Below, piece by piece: positions 45,385-54,268 of a stretch of DNA of 64,000 bases. The notes under the pieces are model-generated. The model was not told the DNA's origin and searched no databases. It worked only from the letters and a program-made list of their open reading frames with translations. Source of the stretch: Mycobacterium ostraviense. Lineage in GTDB: Bacteria > Actinomycetota > Actinomycetes > Mycobacteriales > Mycobacteriaceae. Made by a program: the position numbers and the translations under genes. The stretch spans positions 1 through 64,000 of the forward strand of contig NZ_NKRE01000001.1 of the NCBI RefSeq assembly GCF_002705925.1, read 5' to 3'. Position 1 is the stretch's first letter. Each line of letters opens with the position of its first letter.

Positions 45385-47922
45385 ATGAGCAATGTCATTC
45401 GACCTTCGGCCCACGCATCGACGACAGCCTCCGTTCAGGAGAGGGCATCCACCAGCGCCGAGGACGTCCGCACCGGAATGAGTTCGGAGGCTCTTCGCCA
45501 GGCCATCGAAGACCACCTGCGCTACTCACTCGGCCGCCCGGCCACCCTATTGCAGCCCAAGCATTACTACCGCGCCTTGGCGCTGGCCGTGCGCGACCGG
45601 ATGCAGCGGCGGTGGATCGAGACCACCCAGACCTATCTCCACCTGTCTCGCAAGGTGGCGTGTTATCTGTCGGCGGAGTTTTTGCTCGGCCCGCACTTGG
45701 GCAACAACTTGCTCAACCTGCAACTCGAGGACCAGGCCCGCACCGCGTTGGCCGCGCTGGGCCAAGACCTCGACGAGGTGCTGGCCTGTGAGGAGGAGCC
45801 CGGCCTGGGCAACGGCGGACTGGGGCGGTTGGCGGCCTGCTACCTGGACTCGCTGGCCACCCTGGAGCGTCCGGCCATCGGTTATGGCATCCGCTACGAG
45901 TTCGGCATCTTCGACCAGGAAATCCGCGACGGCTGGCAGGTGGAGAAAACCGACAACTGGCTGGCCGACGGCAATCCGTGGGAAATCGCCAAGCCCGAAC
46001 TGAACTACCAGGTCGGCTGGGGCGGCCACACCGAGTCCTACACCGACGAGCGGGGCAGGTACCGGGTGCGTTGGGTCCCGCAGCGCGCGGCCAAGGGCGT
46101 CTACTACGGCACGCCCATCCAGGGTTACGGCGTCAACACCTGCAACACCCTCACGCTATGGAGTGCCCGCGCCATCCAGTCGCTGGCCCTGGACGCATTC
46201 AACGCCGGCGACTACTACCGGGCCGTGGATGACCAGGTGGTGTCCGAAACCCTCACCAAGGTGCTCTACCCCAACGATCAGCCGGAAGTCGGCAAGCAAC
46301 TGCGGCTGGCCCAGCAGTATTTCTTCGTGTCCTGCTCGCTGCAGGACATGCTGCACCTGCTCGAAGATTTCGCCGGCCTGCCGGTCCGGGAGCTCTCGAA
46401 CCGGGTCGCGATACAACTCAACGACACCCACCCCTCGATCGCCGTCGCCGAGCTGATGCGGCTGCTCGTCGACGAGCGCGACCTCGACTGGGACGAGGCG
46501 TGGCAGATCACCGTGGCTTCGCTGGGCTACACCAACCACACCCTGCTGCCCGAAGCTCTCGAAACCTGGCCGCTGTCAATGTTTCAGCGGTTCTTGCCGC
46601 GGCACCTGGAGATCATCTACGAGATCAACCGCCGCTTCCTCGACGAGGTGCGCGCCCGGTTTCCCGGTGACGAGGACCGGGTCCGGCGGATGTCGCTGAT
46701 CGACGAGGACGGCGGCCGGCGGATTCGGATGGCGCACCTGGCCACCGTCGGTAGCCATGCCGTCAACGGTGTCGCGGCATTGCACTCCGAGCTACTGAAA
46801 ACGACTGTGCTCAAAGACTTCTACGTGATGTGGCCGGAGCGCTTCAGCAACAAGACCAATGGGGCGACACCGCGCCGATTCGTCGCGCTGGCCAATCCCG
46901 GCCTGCGCAGACTGCTCGATCAGCGGCTCGGAGAGGGGTGGTTGCGCGACCTGGACCGGTTGCGTGCGCTGGCTCCCCTTGCCGGTGATCCCGTATTGCA
47001 GGAACAGTGGCGGACCGTCAAGCGGGAGAACAAGGCGCGGCTGTCGGACTACGTACGAGCCAACACCGGTATCGCGCTGGATCCGGAGTGGCTTTTCGAC
47101 ATCCAGGTCAAGCGCATTCACGAATACAAGCGCCAGCACCTCAACCTGCTGCACATCATCACCGCCTACCACCGGCTCAAGCAGCGTCCGAACCTCGAAA
47201 TAGCGCCGCGCGCATACATATTCGGCGGCAAGGCGGCGCCCGGTTACACGATGGCAAAACTCATCATCAAACTGGTCAACTCGGTCGCGGAAACGGTCAA
47301 CGCGGATCCGGACGTCAACGACCGCATGAAGGTTGCGTTCATCCCGAACTTCAACGTACAAAACGCGCAATTGATCTATCCGGCAGCAGATCTCTCCGAG
47401 CAGATCTCGACCGCCGGCAAGGAGGCGTCGGGCACCGGAAACATGAAATTCATGATGAACGGGGCGCTGACCATCGGCACCCTCGACGGCGCCAACGTCG
47501 AGATCCGCGAGCAGGTCGGCGCGGAGAACTTCTTCCTCTTCGGGCTGACCGTCCAGGAGGTGCAACAGGTGCTCGGCCAAGGCTATCGGCCCAGGGACTA
47601 CATCGCCGAAAGCGACGAGCTCACAGCAGTTCTCGGGCTGATCGCCGACGGCCGGTTCTCGCGCGGCGACACCGCGGTGTTCGCCCCGCTGATCGCCAAC
47701 CTGACCGACCACGACCCGTTCCTGGTCATCGCCGACTACGCCGACTATCTGCGCGCCCAGCAGGAGGTCAACGCCACCTGGCAGGACACCGAAAGCTGGA
47801 CCCGCAAGTCCATCCTCAACTCCGCGCACAGCGGAAAGTTCTCCTCGGACCGGGCGATCGCCGAGTACTGCGACGACATCTGGAACATCGCGCCGGTGCC
47901 GATCGGATCTCCAAGCGACTGA
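45385..47922 (+). CDS. glgP: Glycogen phosphorylase
   Basis: An 845-aa member of GT35. PLP attachment is in the EASGTGNMKFMMNGALTIGT block (Lys in GNMKF), with EEEPGLGNGGLGRLAACYLD, the 280s-like region and IQLNDTHPSIAVAELMRLL earlier, and KRIHEYKRQHLNLLHI before it. The enzyme releases glucose-1-phosphate from glycogen or maltodextrin in the cytoplasm. Length fits the bacterial GlgP/MalP type. The first 30 residues (Ser/Thr-rich) are not conserved, and the true start could be M32 (GMSSEALRQ). No other glycogen genes are adjacent. Confidence 0.95.
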   Translation: MSNVIRPSAHASTTASVQERASTSAEDVRTGMSSEALRQAIEDHLRYSLGRPATLLQPKHYYRALALAVRDRMQRRWIETTQTYLHLSRKVACYLSAEFLLGPHLGNNLLNLQLEDQARTALAALGQDLDEVLACEEEPGLGNGGLGRLAACYLDSLATLERPAIGYGIRYEFGIFDQEIRDGWQVEKTDNWLADGNPWEIAKPELNYQVGWGGHTESYTDERGRYRVRWVPQRAAKGVYYGTPIQGYGVNTCNTLTLWSARAIQSLALDAFNAGDYYRAVDDQVVSETLTKVLYPNDQPEVGKQLRLAQQYFFVSCSLQDMLHLLEDFAGLPVRELSNRVAIQLNDTHPSIAVAELMRLLVDERDLDWDEAWQITVASLGYTNHTLLPEALETWPLSMFQRFLPRHLEIIYEINRRFLDEVRARFPGDEDRVRRMSLIDEDGGRRIRMAHLATVGSHAVNGVAALHSELLKTTVLKDFYVMWPERFSNKTNGATPRRFVALANPGLRRLLDQRLGEGWLRDLDRLRALAPLAGDPVLQEQWRTVKRENKARLSDYVRANTGIALDPEWLFDIQVKRIHEYKRQHLNLLHIITAYHRLKQRPNLEIAPRAYIFGGKAAPGYTMAKLIIKLVNSVAETVNADPDVNDRMKVAFIPNFNVQNAQLIYPAADLSEQISTAGKEASGTGNMKFMMNGALTIGTLDGANVEIREQVGAENFFLFGLTVQEVQQVLGQGYRPRDYIAESDELTAVLGLIADGRFSRGDTAVFAPLIANLTDHDPFLVIADYADYLRAQQEVNATWQDTESWTRKSILNSAHSGKFSSDRAIAEYCDDIWNIAPVPIGSPSD

Positions 47923-47988
47923 CCCGGTGGGGACTCGTGCAACAAAAAGATCAAAAGGACTGCCACATGCGTCGCACACGCCACTAGA

Positions 47989-48654
47989 GTGCAGGGCGTG
48001 GGCACCGCCGTGTTGGCCAACGGGCGAGGCCGCTGGTTGGCAATCGCGGCCTCACTCGTCGTCTCTGCCGGCATGATCTACGCCCAAGACAAGGGCACCG
48101 AGCGGCCGTGCTGCGTGCAGGCCCCGGCGGCAACCCCAACACGTACCGCAGCGCCCACCGCCAGTCCGGCGGAGGTGGACATGTTGGCGGCAGCCGCACC
48201 CGTCGCCGGCCAAGACTTCCAAATGGCGTTACCTGCCGGCGTCGCGTCCGAGCAGGGGCTGCAGATCAAGACCATCTGGGCGGCTCGCGCCATCAGCGTG
48301 CTCTTTCCCCAGATCAGCACCATCTACGGGTTTCGGCAGGATCCCCTGAAGTGGCATCCCAACGGGTTGGCGATCGACGTGATGATCCCCGACCATGGCT
48401 CCCCCGCCGGTATCGAGCTCGGCAACCAGATCGCCGGGTATGCCCTGGCGAACGCCAAACGCTGGGGCGTGCTCCATGTGATCTGGCGGCAGAAGGTCTA
48501 CCCGGGTATCGGTGCCCCGAGCTGGACGGCGGACTACGGCTCCGAAACGCTCAACCACTACGACCACGTTCATATCGCCACCGACGGCGGCGGATACCCC
48601 ACCGGGCAGGAAAGCTACTTCATCGGATCCATGCGGCCGATGCCGCCGCAGTGA
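47989..48654 (+). CDS. Exported conserved protein
   Basis: A 221-aa protein from GTG 47989 (or GTG 47998). A signal-anchor or signal peptide (WLAIAASLVVSAGMIYA) is followed by a Thr/Pro/Ala-rich linker and a C-terminal domain (about 85-221): ISTIYGFRQDPLKWHPNGLAIDVMIPD, ANAKRWGVLHVIWRQKVYPG, and HYDHVHIATDGGGYP. The His/Asp pattern (HPNG.AIDVMIP and DHVHI) is that of the extracellular ARB-07466-like/peptidase-related fold found in exported actinobacterial proteins; M. tuberculosis Rv0320 has similar length and design. A cell-wall hydrolase role is possible but unproven. Confidence 0.78.
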   Translation: MQGVGTAVLANGRGRWLAIAASLVVSAGMIYAQDKGTERPCCVQAPAATPTRTAAPTASPAEVDMLAAAAPVAGQDFQMALPAGVASEQGLQIKTIWAARAISVLFPQISTIYGFRQDPLKWHPNGLAIDVMIPDHGSPAGIELGNQIAGYALANAKRWGVLHVIWRQKVYPGIGAPSWTADYGSETLNHYDHVHIATDGGGYPTGQESYFIGSMRPMPPQ

Positions 48655-48882
48655 TCAGCTGACCGATCAGTGTTCGATCAGCATGTCTGGCGCCTGGGTC
48701 ACGCAGTTTCCTCGGCGGTCGGGTAGCCGACTGCATGCGTTCCTGGTTGCCGGCCGCCCTGGTGTTCCGCGAGTTGGTGTTGAAAATCCCTGTGCCACTG
48801 ATGCTTTCAGGAAGCTAATGGCGCGGTCCGCGGGTGGTCACTGTTTCGCCGAGCACGCCCGGCGGGTAGGCTTGGCCCGTCT

Positions 48883-49928
48883 ATGACAGGGCAGAACCTG
48901 GAACAGCGCGTCACGCGAGTGGCCGAGGCGCTGCTCGCGGAACGGCGATTCGTCAGTGCGATCGACGTGTTGGTCGGCCTGAACTGGCTTGCGCCGTCGC
49001 GGCTCGACATCTGGCGGCAGGGTCGGGTGGCAGCCTTGGAGCAACTCATGCAGGTGAACCCGGCCAAGGTGGCGGCGGCGATGGCGGCGCTGCGGCAATG
49101 GGCGCAGAACCGCGGGCTCCATCCGTCGGAAACCGATTACATTGCCCGCACCCGGGACCGCCGCGAGCTGCGGTTCAGCGTCACCGCCGATGCCGCAACC
49201 GAGCGCGCCTACCGTACCCACTGGGTGTCTCCGGACCTGTCTCAGGACGCGATCAAGCGGCAGAGCCGTCCACCGGATCTCGTGGTGATCTCGCCGCTCA
49301 AAGGGTGGACCTGCACGGCGTGCGATGGCACCGGCGACCTGCTGTTCATGGAGGACGACGGACCCCGCTGCCTGGACTGCGCCGACCTGGGCCATCTCGA
49401 GTTCCTGCCGTCTGGTGATGCCGCGCTTACCCGACGGGCCAAGAAGATCAGCCGGCTTTCGGCGGTGGTAGTGCGGTGGAGTCGTTCGCGCAACCGCTAC
49501 GAACGCCAGGGCATCCTCGCCGAGCCGGAGGCCATCGAACGGGCCGAACAGGAATGCCTCTCCGACGCAGAGTCGCGGCTGCGCCGCCGGGAGCGCGACA
49601 AAGTGCGACGGGCCGGCGAGGATGCGCGGTTTCAGGCGGAATTTGCCGGCGCGATCCGGGAGTTGTTTCCTATTGTCCTGCGGACCGGGCCGAGTCGATC
49701 GCACGCCACGCGGCGGCGTGTGCCAGCGGCCGGATCGGACGGACCGCGGCCGGACGGGCGCCGGATCCGGACGCGATACGACTTGCCGTAGCGGCGTCGG
49801 TCCGACACGTCGACACCGATTACGACATGCTGCTGATGTCGGCGGTCGACCGGGAAACCGCGCGGCACCGGGTACATCAGCGTGTCGAGGACGTAATGAG
49901 CGGCTGGCGCGACGGTGGCATGGGGTGA
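48883..49928 (+). pseudogene. DUF2293-containing protein, frameshifted
   Basis: From ATG 48883 the first 265 residues are intact: a helical N-terminus (AEALLAERRFVSAIDVLVGL), a zinc-binding middle (WTCTACDGTGDLLFMEDDGP, RCLDCADLGHLEFLP) and the RYERQGILAEPEAIERAEQE block. Near 49675 the frame shifts after ELFP; in the next frame the expected DUF2293 end follows (CPADRAESIARHAAACASGR, YDMLLMSAVDRETARHRVHQ) to the stop at 49928. One missing base would restore it. In the uncorrected frame the protein ends at 49791 with an unrelated basic tail. Could be a true mutation, a programmed shift or a sequencing error. Confidence 0.75.
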
Positions 49929-50011
49929 GCGCGGCAGGCTCGGGCTGTGACTGCATCGCCACCGGGTCCCCATTCGCTTCCCCGATGCAAGGCCGAGTCT
50001 GGCTAACTTGG

Positions 50012-50487
50012 CTAGGTTCGCGAGGAACACCGGTAACCGGCCGGCGCCAAAGTCATAAAGCCGCGCCCAGCGCCCGGCTCGATCGAGATGCGCACCATCT
50101 GCTTGTACGTCGACCGCACGTTGTGTTCGAACTCGGCAAGCTGGGGTTCGTCCATTGACCTCCTCGCTGCCGCGAGGTACTCGTCGGTGACGCCGTCGAC
50201 GGTTTGCAGTGTGGCGAGGCCACGCACCAACAGGGCCTTCGCCTCTTCTGGGGCGGAGCCGGTGTCGATCGTCAACGCGACTTGCGGACGGCGCGAAAGC
50301 GCGTGGGCTTTCGGGGAGGTCGGTGCCGTGGAGACAACGATGCGGTCGCCGGTCCAGTAGAACCCGACCGGGACGACCCGCGGCAAACCATCGTGTCCGT
50401 TGTAGGCGAGCAGGGCCGTGGAGCCGGAGAGCAGCTTCTGGGCTTCTGGGTGGCCAAGCTCCTTTGGCCAACTCTTGCTTAGTCATC
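50012..50487 (-). pseudogene. Pyridoxamine-phosphate-oxidase-like (PPOX) protein, frameshifted
   Basis: From ATG 50487 the frame gives MTKQELAK and then leaves the family. Removing one G in the AAAGGAG run (near 50463) gives MTKQELAKELGHPEAQKLLS, then GHDGLPRVVPVGFYW, which connects to the open frame ending at 50012 (TGDRIVVSTAPTSPKAHALS, RRPQVALTIDTG). The order is that of small split-barrel FMN- or F420-binding PPOX proteins. The intact downstream part, if started internally, would lack the first strands. A single extra base in a short purine run is the only lesion seen, so a sequencing error is possible. Confidence 0.7.
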
Positions 50488-50758
50488 ACACCGGCAGTCC
50501 TACCCGGTACGCCCGGCCTGACACCCGCGGCTGCGGGTTGAGTAGTCGGTAGTTGAGGTAAGGAGCGGGGCACTCTGGAAGCGCATCAGGGTCAAAAGGC
50601 CCTTTACTGGAGAACGGGCGAAGCCGAACCTCATTGCCTACAAGCGCAAGCTCGGAGCACGTGGTCTGGCGGCTGGCTGCCGTGGTCGATGGTTTTCAAG
50701 GAAGTAAAAACCGAAACGAGTAGCTGATCGACCTGACGAGATTTATGGAGCACGATAG

Positions 50759-53014
50759 ATGATTCTGCGCAGGCCTTTGCTGACAGCAGCTAATTTCCTA
50801 CTGGCATTCTTCTTTCTTGTCGCCTCGGCTCCAATGTACACGCAATTCGGACAGCCAGTAAATACCGCACCCAAACGGCCATGGACAAACAAATTACTTT
50901 CCCCGGATGAGCGGGCCGATCTGGTCATCCAGCAGATGACGCTCGACGAAAAAGTGCAGTTGCTTCATGGCCTGGGATGGCGAGTTTACCTTGACGGAAC
51001 CACGTCCGGGCCGGGCGTGCGTTCTCTTGGAGGCGCGGGTTTCATCCCGGGTATTGAGCGTTTGGGGATTCCCGACCTGCAGATGTCGGATGCCGCCCTT
51101 GGCGTCGCGCGCGGAGCCCCACGGAGCCGCTATTCTACGGCGCTGCCGTCCGGTGTGGCTGAAGCCTCGAGCTGGGATCCAGAAATCGCATACGAATACG
51201 GCGCTCTCATCGGCGCCGAGCTTCGCGACCAGGGTTTCAACATGTCATTGGGCGGCGGAGTCAACCTTACCCGGGAACCGCGTAATGGTCGCACCTTCGA
51301 ATACAAGGGCGAGGATCCGATTCTCGCCGGCACCCTGGTGGGTGAGGAAATTAAAGGTCTGCAGAATCAGCATGTGATCGGCAATATCAAGCACTATGCA
51401 GTCAACGACCAGGAAGACGGCCGCCACTTCGCCAACTCCGTTATCAGTAAGCGCTCGATGCAGGAGTCAGACTTGCTCGCGTTTCAGATCGGCATCCATA
51501 ATTCAGACGTCGGCGCGGTAATGTGCTCCTACAACTTGATCAACGGCACGTATGCCTGTGAGAACGATTATCTCCTCCGCGATGTCCTCAAGGAGGTCTG
51601 GGGATTTAAAGGCTTTGTCGTTTCCGATTGGGGCGGAACGCACAGCACTGTGAAAGCGGCCAAAGCCGGACTTGACATTGAAATGCCGGGCAATGACCAT
51701 TTCGGCGAACCACTCAAAAAAGCGGTCCAGGACGGAGAGATTTCCCAGCACCAGCTGAACTCCATGGTTCACCGTGTCCTTCGCACTGAATTCGCCACTG
51801 GGGTCATCGATTATCCTGCGCATCCGAAGGTGGTCGACGTAATGCATGGCTTCACGGTCGCGCAGCGGGTTGAGGAGGCCGGCGCAGTGCTTCTGAAGAA
51901 CGCGGAGAACCAACTGCCACTGGACGCGTCCTCGATCAAATCCATCGCGGTCATTGGCGGCCGTGCCGACGTTGGTGTCATCTCGGGCGGTGGTTCGGCC
52001 CAGGTCGATCCCGCCGGGGGCAATCCCGTTATTGCGCCCGGCGTCAATAGCGGCGATATCATGGCGCTCCCGCCGGAATGGGTCTACCACCGCTCGCCGC
52101 CATTAGACGCTATTATCCAGCGAGCCCCTCAGGCAAGAATTGAATATAATCCCGGAAATGATCTCACCTCCGCAGCCGCGCTGGCGAAATCCTCCGAAGT
52201 CTCGATTGTCTTTGCTGTCCAGCATGAGTCGGAAGGTGCCGATCTCCCCAACCTCTCTCTCCCCAACAATCAGGACGCGCTGATTCAAGCCGTCGTTGCC
52301 GCCAATCCGCATACCATCGTGGTGCTTGAGACGGGAGGAGCGGTAACCATGCCCTGGCTGGATCAGGTGAGCGCCGTGCTTGAATCGTGGTATCCGGGCA
52401 TACGTGGCGGACAGGCGATAGCCGCCATTCTTTTCGGCGATGTCAACCCGTCGGGCAAGCTGCCGATCACGTTCCCGAAACGCGAGGCTGATATGCCGCA
52501 TCCCGACGCGACCAAACCACCGACCGAGCCAGCTGCCCCCACCGGCCCCAAGGCCGGCGAAAAAATCTTCGATGTGCATTATGACGAAGGCCTGAAGGTC
52601 GGCTACAAATGGTATGACGCGGAGAATAGGACACCTCTATTTCCGTTTGGATTCGGCCTGTCCTACACGACCTTCGCTTACTCGGAACTGAACGTCACTC
52701 CCGGAGACTCGCTTGACGTCACCGTCCGCGTCACCAATACCGGCAGGCGCGCCGGAGAGGAGATAGCCGAAATCTACGCCGGTTTGCCAGAAAGTGCGCA
52801 GGAGCCGCCGCGCAGGCTGATCGGCTGGAAAAAGGTCGCACTCGAACCTGGTGAGTCTAAGACCGTCACCGTGCATGTGGAACCGCTGTTTCTTTCCATC
52901 TACAACGTTGACCGCAACGCATTCCAGCTCGTCCCGGGAGAATATTCGATATGGGCAGGAAACTCTTCGGGTGACCTGCCTCTGGAAGTAGCCGTGACTC
53001 TCCAAGGCAAGTAA
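50759..53014 (+). CDS. Glycoside hydrolase family 3 beta-glucosidase, likely foreign
   Basis: A 751-aa protein with GGAG 8 nt before ATG 50759. An N-terminal hydrophobic segment (residues about 6-26, LLTAANFLLAFFFLVASAP) suggests export. The GH3 N-domain has KHYAVNDQE and the nucleophile D290 in FVVSDWGGTHS; the C-domain has LLKNAENQLPLD and VFAVQHESEGADLPNLSLPN, with the acid/base Glu probably in this region; PLFPFGFGLSYTTFAYSEL and a fibronectin-III-like domain finish it. GC content and codon use are clearly lower than in the rest of the window, with many A/T-ending codons and alpha-proteobacterial or acidobacterial style, which points to horizontal acquisition. The likely substrate is a beta-linked glucoside. 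Confidence 0.9.
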   Translation: MILRRPLLTAANFLLAFFFLVASAPMYTQFGQPVNTAPKRPWTNKLLSPDERADLVIQQMTLDEKVQLLHGLGWRVYLDGTTSGPGVRSLGGAGFIPGIERLGIPDLQMSDAALGVARGAPRSRYSTALPSGVAEASSWDPEIAYEYGALIGAELRDQGFNMSLGGGVNLTREPRNGRTFEYKGEDPILAGTLVGEEIKGLQNQHVIGNIKHYAVNDQEDGRHFANSVISKRSMQESDLLAFQIGIHNSDVGAVMCSYNLINGTYACENDYLLRDVLKEVWGFKGFVVSDWGGTHSTVKAAKAGLDIEMPGNDHFGEPLKKAVQDGEISQHQLNSMVHRVLRTEFATGVIDYPAHPKVVDVMHGFTVAQRVEEAGAVLLKNAENQLPLDASSIKSIAVIGGRADVGVISGGGSAQVDPAGGNPVIAPGVNSGDIMALPPEWVYHRSPPLDAIIQRAPQARIEYNPGNDLTSAAALAKSSEVSIVFAVQHESEGADLPNLSLPNNQDALIQAVVAANPHTIVVLETGGAVTMPWLDQVSAVLESWYPGIRGGQAIAAILFGDVNPSGKLPITFPKREADMPHPDATKPPTEPAAPTGPKAGEKIFDVHYDEGLKVGYKWYDAENRTPLFPFGFGLSYTTFAYSELNVTPGDSLDVTVRVTNTGRRAGEEIAEIYAGLPESAQEPPRRLIGWKKVALEPGESKTVTVHVEPLFLSIYNVDRNAFQLVPGEYSIWAGNSSGDLPLEVAVTLQGK

Positions 53015-53122
53015 CCACGATTACATCGTCCGATATCGCACGAAAGCGCGCGCGCCGTTGGCGTGTCCCCGGCTGCGTGTGTCCGCCGTTGCCCACTCCC
53101 CCGTATGCCGCCGACAACCTCG

Positions 53123-54142
53123 CTATTGCCGCTGAACTTTGGCGACCATTTTGTCGGCTAACTGCCGACCTTCGTCGGCGATGCGGTATCCGCACGCATT
53201 GACGTCGATGACCACATTGGACACCGCGCTCAGCGCACGCTGGCAGCCCCAGTTGTTACTGGCTCCGAGTTGAAGCTCGCTCAGCGTGATTGTCGGCGGC
53301 TCGCCGTTGAGACTCGCCAAGGTCCACTTGACCGTGTTGCCGGCGGTGTTCGTGGCGCTGACCGTCTGGTTGGCGCAGCTTTTCCACTTGTCGGCCGAAT
53401 TCTGCACGAATTGATGGGCCTTGTCGGCAGACGGGAACGTCACCGCGGCCTGGGTGACCCAGTGGGCATGGTAACGCCCCGGCTCGTACACGAGTTGGAC
53501 TCTCAGTGCGGTCTGGCCGCTGCCCGCATACACAAGGTCCTGCACGGCATAAAGCGCCCCCTGGCACTCCGGGTGCGACAGCTTGATGGGTGTGGGGTCC
53601 AACCGGTAACCCGTTTCCATCGTTTCCATGGTTGACGCGCCCATGACGGCGTTGATGTCGGCCGCGCTGAGCAGAATGCCGTCCAGTTGTTCGGGCGTCG
53701 TCAGGGGCGGCGGCGGTGACGTGCTCGGAGGCAGGACCGCCGACGGCGCCGGTGGTGCAGCACTGTGGCCCGGCTTCGGCCCGCGCCGGTTTGTGAGTAG
53801 CACGGTGATCGTCACCACCACCAGGATCACGGCAACGCTAGCCGCGCCGATCGCCGCTATGGCCGGCCACCGAATCGCCCGGCGGGCCCGGAGCTTCTCG
53901 AAGACCTTCCCGAAGACCTTCTTGGTGACCTTCTTCGGCGGCTGCTGCACATCGTGATAGCCGGGAAACGCCTCGATCACCGGTGGTAGTGGCGGTCCGT
54001 TCGCGGCAGAGAAGTATTCCGGAACGGGCTCGGTCGGCTCTACGTCCGTTGCGCCCTGAGGCTGCGTCGCCGACCCCTCGGATCCCACATCGAAGGGATT
54101 AGGCTGCGGTCCCGGCGATCGCGGATCCACATCGTCGGACAC
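53123..54142 (-). CDS. Membrane protein with PknH-like extracellular sensor domain
   Basis: A 339-aa protein from GTG 54142, preceded by GGGAGGAA. A Pro-rich cytoplasmic part and a basic patch (KKVTKKVFGKVFEKLRARR) precede one membrane helix (92-117, WPAIAAIGAASVAVILVVVT) and a Ser/Pro linker. The extracellular part (about 140-339) follows the PknH_C sensor pattern: LTTPEQLDGILLSAADINAV, four Cys (in HPECQGAL, WKSCANQ, WGCQRAL and NACGYRI) for two disulfides, and DEGRQLADKMVAKV. There is no kinase domain, so this is a stand-alone sensor or receptor half. It is 126 nt downstream of the GTPase gene and may or may not be in the same transcript. Confidence 0.85.
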   Translation of the reverse strand: MSDDVDPRSPGPQPNPFDVGSEGSATQPQGATDVEPTEPVPEYFSAANGPPLPPVIEAFPGYHDVQQPPKKVTKKVFGKVFEKLRARRAIRWPAIAAIGAASVAVILVVVTITVLLTNRRGPKPGHSAAPPAPSAVLPPSTSPPPPLTTPEQLDGILLSAADINAVMGASTMETMETGYRLDPTPIKLSHPECQGALYAVQDLVYAGSGQTALRVQLVYEPGRYHAHWVTQAAVTFPSADKAHQFVQNSADKWKSCANQTVSATNTAGNTVKWTLASLNGEPPTITLSELQLGASNNWGCQRALSAVSNVVIDVNACGYRIADEGRQLADKMVAKVQRQ

Positions 54143-54268
54143 TTGCCATTCCTCCCACGCGCCGCATAGTTGGATCATATCGGTACGAACCTCGTCGGCA
54201 TGCCGGCAAGCGTCGCCATTGATAGCCGCCGGATGGTAGCGAGCCGTCACGGCCAGCCGCCGGATCCG

